This document shows, piece after piece, positions 56,527 through 64,000 of a stretch of 64,000 bases of DNA. Both the position numbers and the translations under genes were made by a program. Location: assembly GCF_043290135.1 (NCBI RefSeq), contig NW_027464589.1, positions 997,001 through 1,061,000 on the forward strand. Direction: 5' to 3'. The notes under the pieces are model-generated. The model saw only the letters and a program-made list of their open reading frames with translations. It had not been told where the DNA came from and made no database searches. How positions within the stretch are numbered: the first letter of the stretch is position 1; each line of letters begins with the position of its first letter. The stretch comes from Rhipicephalus microplus. Its lineage: Eukaryota > Arthropoda > Arachnida > Ixodida > Ixodidae.

Positions 56527-57800
56527 GTGAAGACATTGACTTTGACCAGAGAGGATGTGAGCACAGCTCAAAAAGAAGACAAAACTTTAGATTCACGTAA
56601 AAAGAAAGTTAATCAAGTGTTCCGAGGAAAACGTGCAACTCACTCGTTCGAGATAGAAATGGGAATTTTATATCGTTGCTACCGTGGACCCTCAGACAAA
56701 ATGATCTACACGTGGTGCTACCCCGAAAATTGCGTAGTCAAGTGTTGGCTTTCGCTCACAAAACCTTGATGTCGTGGAATCAGGGGTTGAAAAGGACCAT
56801 CGACCTAGTTTTAGGCGCATTCTACTGGCCTGGCACTCAGGAAGCAGTGAAAAGATATGATGCTCTTGCGACATATGTCAACTGACCTACCCTAAAAATA
56901 AGGTTGGGAAGGCCTCACTTGGTCGCATGCCTATAATTCACACTTCTTTTGAAAGAGTGGCGGTGGACATTATAGGACCTCTAAAGCCCATATCACATAT
57001 AGCAAACCGCTACATACTGACTCTGGTAGACTTTGCTACTCGATACCCAGACGCGGTAGCTCTGCCATCAATTGATTCCTCTACTGTTACCGAGAAATTA
57101 ATCAAAACGTTTTCTCGCATGGGGTTCCCTAACGAGATACTGTGCGATCAGGTCATGCTTTACATCTGAGCTAATGAGAGAAACGAACGATTTGTTAGCC
57201 ATTAAGCATCTCAGATTGACACCTTACCATCTCATGTGTTATGGTTTGGTGGAGCGATTCAATGGTATGTTGAAGGAAATGCGGCGGAAATTGAGTCAAG
57301 AAGAACCCAATTCATGGGATCGATTGTTGGTACCTCTGCTCTTTGCGTACCGCGGGGTACCGCAGACCAGTATGGGCTTCTCGCCAATCGAGTTGTTGTA
57401 TGGCAGACATGTTCGACGACTGCTAAGTATACTCAAAGATTTATGGACAGGAGATCAAATACGTGAAAAAGTAAAGACCACGTATGCGTATGTCTTAGAC
57501 CTCAGAGATCGTTTACAAAAGACCTTATCGTTGGCACAATAGAACTGGTCACGTGCCAAAGCGACCCAGAATTATTATGACCAAAGAAGTAAAACCCGGC
57601 CGGCCGTCGACAGAACATAGGTGATCGAGCCCTCATACTGCTTCCAAGTACAGAGAACAAGCTACTGAAGCATTGGAAGGGACCCTTTATGGTCACGGGA
57701 AAGAAAGGAAATTCGATTGCTGGTTGGACATGGGCCAAAACACTAAGCTCTTCCATATCAATATGTTGAAGCGCTATGATGAGCATCATTCTGAAAGTGC
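56527..57800 (+). pseudogene. Element K integrase with GPY/F-like module
   Basis: Frames 56527-56885 hold the zinc-binding region (FEIEMGILYRCYRGPSDKM, TLMSWNQGLKRTIDLVL, FYWPGTQEAVKRYD). The core reads ERVAVDIIGPLKPI (Asp), FPNEILCDQ (Asp), a frameshift at about 57150, then GLVERFNGMLKEMRR (Glu): the triad is kept. MGFSPIELLYGRHV and LDLRDRLQKTLSLAQ follow. Near 57630-57770 the GPY/F module is visible in two frames (LLKHWKGPF, LFHINMLKRY). Lies before, not after, the RT/RNase H part. Confidence 0.85.
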
Positions 57801-57879
57801 ATCACAGTCGGCAACTTTTATTGTGGTGGAGGAGGAAGAGACCGATACGCCAATACATACCTTCAAGGCTGCGGCGAGC

Positions 57880-58620
57880 TCTGGTATAGAAGCGGTTAAG
57901 CTGAGCCGAGAGCTTCAAGAAAACCAGCGTAACGAACTTCGCGTGATATTGGCAAGTCACGAATACGTCTTTTCTGAAATACCGGAAAATCCTCAAGAAG
58001 GCGCTCACCCAAGTACCTATCGTGAAGGTTCCGGATGTAAAACGACCCTTCATACTACGCAGTGATGCTTCCAATACACGCATAGGCACAGTCCTTATGT
58101 AAGGCCAGGTCTCGGTGTTACACCCACTCTCATACCCTAGCCGACAGTTATTACCTTGAGAACAGAAGTACACGGCTATAGAGCGTGAGCGTTTAGGTCT
58201 TTTGCGGGCTATAGAAAAATGTCATATACATTTATACTGAATCCCTTCGTAGTTAAGATTGATCATCAACCCTTGCAATATTTGTCGCAGGCAAAACGTC
58301 TCAACAGCGAAGTCTTGAGATGGAATGACGATAGTTATAGCGCGAGCACAAAACGACGACACAGAGACAAGAAGGACACGAAAACGCTTGTGTCTTTCGT
58401 GTCCTTTTTGTCTCTGTGTCATCGTTTTGTTCTCGCACTATAACTATCGTCATGCCATACCAATTAACCCAAGCAACCACACTTGAGAAGGAGTTTGGCC
58501 ATGCAGGAATATGAATTTCATGAAGAGCACATCAACGGGTCTGAGAATGTTGGGGCGGATTACAAGAGCCGAATTCAGTGACTATACACTGGTGCACTTA
58601 TTTCAGCTTGGTGAAGTTGC
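57880..58620 (+). pseudogene. Element K pre-RT linker, RT deletion and RNase H
   Basis: KLSRELQENQRNELRVILAS and VFSEIPENPQ are the normal linker before a gypsy RT. Directly after it, in another frame, VPIVKVPDVKRPFILRSDAS begins the RNase H domain, so the RT (about 700-800 bases) has been removed. IERERLGLLRAIEK and VVKIDHQPLQYLSQAK follow. The frame is cut at 58323 by a foldback retroposon and resumes MQEYEFHEEHINGSENVGAD to the TGA near 58580. Shortened, inactive. Confidence 0.75.
58324..58481 (-). mobile_element. Foldback SINE-like retroposon, copy 2
   Basis: About 158 bp within element K's RNase H, flanked by cttgagatgg/cttgagaagg (58314-58323, 58482-58491; one mismatch). The hairpin arms 58325-58380 and 58398-58453 (56 bp each, 4 mismatches) carry cgcgagcacaaaacgacgac and ggacacg. 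The tRNA-like head lies on the right (minus strand tgggttaattggtatggca). Deleting it restores the RNase H reading. Confidence 0.75.
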
Positions 58621-58768
58621 ATTTAAATGCAGTAAACCACCGACATAATGCAACTGGACACTTTTGGTTTTCGGCCTACTGTGTATGTGTGTTTTGGGTG
58701 ACTTCATCTAAGAACTGAGCAGCAGTTTTTCGTGCAGAAAAACTTTCCCAACAAGGGGCCTATTGTAG

Positions 58769-59680
58769 TGTAGTATAGTGACGTGGTGGTGTCCGTGAAG
58801 TGTGGTGGAACCATGGTGTTATGTACAACGTACTTGAAGGCGACGGCAGTGGTGCTTCTGGATTGAGCGACGGAAAGACGATGATGACGTTGGCACGAAA
58901 AGTCACGCATGATACTGCGGCCCGCCGAAACGAAGAGGAAGTTTGTGCGAAAGTTGCGCTGCCAAGGCACGAGAGGGAGGGAGAGGAAGACGAGTCGAGG
59001 GCAGAACGAGATCGAGCAGGCTGGAGTAAAGATCCTGGGTGTCACGCGACTGTGGTGTCAGGAGCCGGACTCGAACGCGAGAAGTCAGGCAAGGCCAGGA
59101 CGCTCCAGCTGCCCATGGTGTACTCGGAGGTACGCGGCCTTCCAGAGTTCTGGCTGTGAGTGTTCAAGGTCACGTCCCAGGTGTTCATTCCGGCCGGGAC
59201 TGTTCAACGTCACGTCCCAGGTGTCTGGGATTCGACTCCGGTCCCGAACCGCCCGTGGAAGGCAGAACCTTCCGGGTGGGGATCACCTCCTCGAAACAAG
59301 CCAGCATCGGTAAGCAGCCGCAGTTCTTGAGAAGTCATGGGCTACCTAATCTTCCGCCAAGCATCGAAGTGCTGGTCAGCGCGTGACTCCAGATGCTGAG
59401 ATATCGCCAGCGTCCACCGCCTCAATCTACCAAGCCAACGCCACCGTCAACGCCACCGGTGACTGTTGATTTTAATAAACATTATAGCTGGAAAACTTAT
59501 AGGATGTGTTTCAGTTTTTCAGCTTAGACTCGGTGTCTATACATTGCAACTTTGTCTCTTTTCTCCTCTTAATTATGCTTAAAGTTTCTACTTTTCTTTA
59601 CTTTAAATGATTTCGCCTATGCTTTGCTCTGAGGCTTTCTCTCCGAGTAACAATTTACTCGACCATAAACCTGCATCTCA
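58769..59680 (+). repeat. 3' LTR of element K
   Basis: 912 bp, TG...CA. Holds AATAAA at 59473-59478. The 38 bp length excess over the 5' LTR matches a 40 bp tandem duplication (tgttcaa..gtcacgtcccaggtgt at 59161 and 59201). Confidence 0.88.
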
Positions 59681-60087
59681 GTCTCCTTCTCTCTGTTTTC
59701 ATATTGTGTCTTATTTCATTATTTTGCGCTAGTTCTTTTTCTTAGAAAGCGAATTTTTGCAGTTCATTTTTTGATATTTGTATCAACAGCACATTTGAGT
59801 AATGTATCTTCAGTGACAGCAAAAAAATGCGGACAATATTTTCAATAACTGTGTCTGCAAATACCATGTGTGTCTGTATTGTATAACTATGTTTATGATT
59901 TCAGGAGCCATGTTTTTTTTGTTTCACAATGCAATTTTTTTTCCAATAATAAAGTTGCATGGACAACAGTGCATAGTACTCTTCGCACTGCATGTTTTAT
60001 TCAACATGACAAAGAAGCGCATTAGGTGACATGTACCGTTACTCTGCTTCATATATCTGTTTTTTTTTCAAAACGGCTAAAATTATA
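59681..60087. other. No recognised gene
   Basis: AT-rich flank of element K; nothing supported. Confidence 0.5.
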
Positions 60088-60180
60088 GAAGTGTGGCAGC
60101 TCGGGCTAGTTGGTATGGCATGAACGTTGTTATGGCGCAAAAACAAAACGTTGACATAGAGACAAAATGACAAAAACAAT
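60088..60180 (+). repeat. Half copy of the foldback retroposon family
   Basis: Head gaagtgtggcagctcgggct plus agttggtatggcatga, then caaaaacaaaacgttgac and catagagacaaaatgac, matching one arm of the other copies; no return arm. Confidence 0.65.
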
Positions 60181-60780
60181 TTTGAACGTTAGATTACCCA
60201 TTAGTCTGGGAGGAAACAATGCACTATCTACTATTTAATGTGACATGGCTTACGCTAGGCGCATATCAGAGTCCTTCCTAAATGCGGAGTTGCATCTGCG
60301 GAACGCCTAGGCTCTAACTATTCTACTCTATTACATGAGTTTCATATGAACTGTGCGCGTTAACAGCGCTCAAGCTGGTAGTGAGTCTCGCGATATAAAG
60401 AGAAATAAGATGGCAAAAAACTCTTGAGCGAACGCGTGGCGTAGCGAGAAACAGCACACCGTCACAAAACAGCTTACATTGAAGCAAGTTCGTCTCGTCT
60501 TACTTTACGAACGCAGCACAGAAGACCAAAGGTAATTTTCACATGTGATGCAATCCACTAACATTAAAACCGCTGACATTCAGAGTAGTCCAAGTGACAA
60601 GTCGTCTTCGCTAGCCGGCAGCCTACATGAACGCGTAATAAATGAAAAATCGGATGACAGCTACTGTGGAAGAACACAACTCGTTTCAGTGACACCGTTA
60701 ACGAAAAGCTCACACGTTTTGGTGCATTTTCTGTGGCGTACGGCTTCAACTCACTTCACGGGCGTATTGCAAAACTAGCA
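60181..60780. other. No recognised gene
   Basis: The 60545-60778 frame has no motif. Nothing supported. Confidence 0.5.
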
Positions 60781-60789
60781 TTATGCTAA

Positions 60790-60942
60790 CGATAGTCAAA
60801 GCGCGAGAACAAAACGACGACACAGAGACAAGAAAGACACAAAAGAGCGTTCGTGTCCATCGTGTTTCTGTGTCATCGTTCTGTTCTCGCGCTATAACTA
60901 TCGTCATGTCGTACCACATGCCCAAGCTGCCACGCTTCTAAG
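60790..60942 (-). mobile_element. Foldback SINE-like retroposon, copy 3
   Basis: Flanked by a perfect 9 bp repeat ttatgctaa (60781-60789, 60943-60951). Left arm gatagtcaaagcgcgagaac, then aaaacgacgacacagagaca; the right arm is its reverse complement with some mismatches, ending ctatcgtcat. The head (minus strand ggcagcttgggcatgtggta) is on the right. Confidence 0.75.
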
Positions 60943-60951
60943 TTATGCTAA

Positions 60952-62345
60952 AGTCTATTTGAGCCACAGTCTTGCATAAAAAGAAAAAAAAATTAATAAA
61001 TACCGAAAATGCGTTAAGATCATTTGATTGCTTTCAGCCAATATCGGCGCCAAATTTTCTCCATACATCTCCTGGAATACAATACGGAAACACGCGAGCG
61101 GGCGAAGGTTGCGAGGAATGGAGACTGCTGGAAGCAAGGCTGGTCGTCCGTATAGGGGGGGACGCAAGTCACGTGCCTATACGCTGCCCCGCTTGTTTTT
61201 GCGTTCGTTGACAGATAGCAGCACACTGCAAGGGATGCTTTTTTCGCCGGGTATTGGAGCGAAACACGGAGGAAGGAAAGGTTTCCTTCCTCTGTGGAGC
61301 GAAATAATTTCCGCACCACTAGATAAACGTGATGAGTGACGCCGTGTGGGTGTTTTGCACAGTAAGTGACGCGTTGTTAGTGCTATCGAAGTAGTCTGGC
61401 GGAGAAAATTCCTTAGATTACGTTCAACAGCGATGTTCAAAGAAACCGTCAAGGATTTTTCACTGGTCGTAGATGGTTGTAAACGCGCTCAGAGTGACCG
61501 CGACGATGAACGATCAGCTGGTAGCTCACGAGCAGAGTTGCAGTTCACGTCCCGTCGTGCGTTAATATTTTTTTCACTCGTAAGTCGCTCTCGATTGTAT
61601 TTACTGTATAATAATCTTCAGAGAGCTAAAAAAGCTCCCTTTTTCTTGTACAGTGAGTGTATCCCCATTACAGTGGATATTATAAAGCGCCTCACGCCGC
61701 CAACACGCTCGAGATCGACCATCGAAGCGAAATGGCTAGAGCAGTAAAATATGCTGTTACGACTACAGTCCACGCTAACTTCTTATGCGCTTCACTGGTG
61801 CCGTCCGAACGACATTGTTGTGCGACAAACTTTCGCAATGTCGACATTGCGAAAAGCGTACGCGTATATTCGTTTTGCCGTCCTTGTTTCTATTACTCTG
61901 ATGACACGTGCAACATCCAAGTGCAGGGATTGCGCATCATTAGACTATGATCATGGCTGTGACACAAATGCTACTTAATGGAAAGGTAAAGGCTCGTGTT
62001 CTGTTGAAGAAACAGCTACATGATGCTTACAGCGCAAGTAACGACAACGTAGTATGTTTGCAAACCTTCGGTACACGTTAAACATTCGTTCCAGTGCATC
62101 CGCGACGACACCCTATTCGCTAGTGGCCTACTACTGCGGCAAATCTACGAGACAGGCTAGGCACAAATGATCTCCGAGTTTCATTCAGTATATACGTGAA
62201 TTCTGCTTGCCGCAGGTTACTATAGCTAACACAGGATTACGCAAATCATCGTTGATACACGGCCAGTCAGCTAAGACTACCACCCTTTGCGCTCCGGCGA
62301 AAAATGAGGTTGCGAACATTCAGCAGTTCCTATTAGTTGGGGAAG
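60952..62345. other. No recognised gene
   Basis: Short overlapping frames on both strands at 61020-61950, none with a motif. A small palindrome at 61268-61297 (ggaaggaaaggtttccttcc) is noted only. Confidence 0.5.
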
Positions 62346-62359
62346 TACTTTGGTTCGAT

Positions 62360-62595
62360 TGATTGATATGTGGGCTTTAACATCCCAAAACCACCATATG
62401 ATTATGAGACGCCGTAGTGGAGGGCTCTGGAAATTTCGACCACCTAGAGTTTTTTAACGTGTGCCCAAATCTGAGAACACGGGCCTACAACATTTTCGCC
62501 TCCATCGGAAATGCAGCCACCGCAGCCGGGATTCGATTCCTCGATCTACGGGTCAGCATTCGAGTACCTTAGCCACTAGACAACTGCGGCGTGGC
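62360..62595 (-). mobile_element. Ruka-like SINE with 14 bp target-site duplication
   Basis: Flanked by a perfect repeat tactttggttcgat (62346-62359 and 62596-62609). Minus-strand orientation: tRNA-like head at 62595, B box gaatcgaatcccggctg, body and attgattgatatg end. Clean, comparatively young insertion. Confidence 0.88.
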
Positions 62596-62609
62596 TACTT
62601 TGGTTCGAT

Positions 62610-64000
62610 ATACATTCGTTTGCGATCGCGAGTTTATCCGGTGAAAGCGGCATGGGCAGAACATCCACACGTCCTACCTTTTTTGTACGAGTTCACGAGT
62701 TGATAATCCTTTCGCAGCCATCTTCGATTGCACGGCGCGTAACCTATAGGCCGTTGTTGCGTCTCGGGTCCGGTGGGACTCGTTTTTGGTAGCTGGCCAC
62801 CCCATCGAACTCGTCTCTTACAACGACGAGCAATGCTTGTATGGGGAAACTGATAACAGACATTTATTTACATTAGAGAGGGGTCAATAAGAAAGACTAG
62901 TTACATAGTGGCGTTCTTCGTACAAGATGAGCTCTCCACTCGAAAAGGCGCACCAAATGAGCCAGGGTGGCTCAATAAATAGGGTTTCTTCTCCCTAGAT
63001 TCCTAGATAGGGGAATGCGTACAGATGGCACTTTCCAATCACGGATCAGATATACGTGGCGAGGGTGACGGGCATGCATTGTCCACGGGAACGTCCGATA
63101 TTGAAGCGTGGTCTCTGCACGGTCATGTGGCACAAACGTGGCTCTTCCTCGTCGATGTGTGTCGCTGGGCGAGGGGTCTGAAGCTCATGACGGCATCCAT
63201 CAAAAAGGCTGCCGAAAACAAGATTAAAGTGGTCTGCCGAACTGCCCGCTTAATTAGCGGGGCGATTTGCGGCCGCCACCACCGTCGTCTTCTAAAGAAG
63301 ATGCTGCACTTGTAGTCGTCTCCCGTATGGCCTACGCGTCAGGGCGGCTAGACGCCTCACCCTCCGGCCAGGGGGAAACAATACCTGGCGAACGTAGGTC
63401 ACCGACCAGTCGGCGACTCGCTTGAACATCAAAAGGAACGCCGATCCCTTGTCAGCCCCGACGCCGGTCATAACACCATGCGCATTGAGAATTGAAAAAG
63501 ACGTTGTAAACTCAGGACAATCTCCATCCTATCGAACTGCTCCTCTTGAAAATGATCGGTTGCCAGGAGAACTCCTTCTGGAAAGAAGCGCAATCTCCTC
63601 TGAGAAGTCACGCAATAACACTGCTCCCCTGTTTTTGAGGCGTTGCCAGATAGCAGCTGTGGATCCGGAGGCATCACCAGTTCCATCTTCTTGCTGGCCC
63701 GCGTCGTACTTGTCAAGTCAGGTTTCGTCTCACGACAGCAAGCCACTTCTGGCGCCAGAAATGAGCGTGGCGAAATGAAAGACGTCTCTTCAGGTAATGC
63801 TTATGCATATAAAGAGACACCATGACTGATATGCATGCGCCGTTTTGCATGACACTGTCAATTAGGCAGTCGCTCCTTCTTTGATTGGACGACGTAAGAA
63901 ACATGTTAGCGGCACCTACGCAAAGGAGCTCAAACCAATGGCGTTTGCTGTTTACTTGAATAAGCTCACGTCATCTTGTGCTTCATGGTCGTTGTCAACA
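62610..64000. other. Unassigned GC-richer sequence
   Basis: The frames 63025-63315 (96 aa) and 63422-63778 (118 aa) show no motif I recognise. Composition is richer in GC than the spacer regions, so an unidentified repeat or an exon is possible but unproven. Confidence 0.4.

Larger units (their letters stand above)
54068..59680 (+). mobile_element. Ty3/gypsy element K with long LTRs and PR-IN-RT-RH order
   Basis: LTRs of 874 bp (54068-54941) and 912 bp (58769-59680) enclose gag, zinc knuckles, protease, integrase, pre-RT linker and RNase H on the plus strand. Integrase precedes the RT/RNase H part, the order described for Gmr1-like members of Ty3/gypsy, opposite to element J here. RT itself is missing: the pre-RT linker (VFSEIPENPQ) is followed within about 30 bases by the RNase H tether (VPDVKRPFILRSDAS). 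A primer-binding-site candidate attggcgtccgctacgac starts at 54942. No clear flanking duplication. Confidence 0.85.

Noticed and set aside
54068..59680. Endogenous retrovirus with envelope
   Set aside because: No frame after RNase H resembles an envelope protein; the 3' LTR follows closely.
61268..61297. Palindrome ggaaggaaaggtttccttcc as a Helitron end
   Set aside because: No CTRR terminus and no TC start found at a fitting distance.
63025..63778. Two adjacent plus-strand frames as a host gene
   Set aside because: No recognisable motif and a frame gap between them; kept only as unassigned sequence.

Overview
The window looks like gene-poor, transposon-saturated chromosomal DNA of a hard (ixodid) tick. 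Four full or partial copies resemble, from memory, the Ruka tRNA-SINE of Rhipicephalus and its relatives. Around them lie many decayed LINEs, Ty3/gypsy elements and Penelope-like fragments of the kind common in tick genomes. I found no confident single-copy host gene, tRNA, rRNA or CRISPR. Nearly every long reading frame belongs to a retroelement and nearly all are broken by stops, frameshifts or lost catalytic residues.

Layout. 1-5408: an I-superfamily LINE (+) with ORF1, endonuclease (EN), reverse transcriptase (RT) and RNase H. 5420-5697: a Penelope-like GIY-YIG remnant (-). 6513-6689: a foldback retroposon, then AT microsatellites enclosing a hammerhead-ribozyme-like core. 7386-11540: mostly unassigned, with one unrecognised frame at 10282-10740. 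11541-12780: gypsy pol fragment (+). 13425-14815: LINE 3' half (-). 15456-24200: gypsy sequence (-), split by a nearly complete CR1/L2-like LINE (about 18447-22645, -) that carries a 2A-like motif. 25486-25684: foldback MITE. 25897-26026: a second SINE type. 26223-31430: a complete-layout gypsy element with 155-157 bp LTRs (-).

32138-46352 is a stack of LINEs. LINE A (+) has tandem 276 bp 5' monomers and a 2A motif. LINE B (+) is interrupted by LINE C (-). LINE D (+, I-superfamily) is interrupted by a Ruka SINE and by the nearly full-length LINE E (-). 47126-49250: LINE F (-), with a degenerate 2A motif. 50080-51770: Penelope-like element (-) with a second hammerhead-like core. 53087-53634: Ruka and its tandem duplicate. 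54068-59680: a long-LTR gypsy element whose domain order is gag-PR-IN-(RT deleted)-RNase H, with a foldback retroposon inside RNase H. 60790-60942: a third foldback retroposon. 62360-62595: a fourth Ruka-like copy.

The most interesting signal is a family of about 150-180 bp retroposon-like insertions. Each has a short tRNA-like head followed by an almost perfect hairpin, and three copies are flanked by 9-11 bp target-site duplications. Next come three LINE 5' ends with intact or decayed 2A (NPGP) motifs, the promoter-monomer-like 5' repeats, and the unusual PR-IN-RT-RH order of the long-LTR element. Clade names come from motif recognition by eye and were not tested by search.
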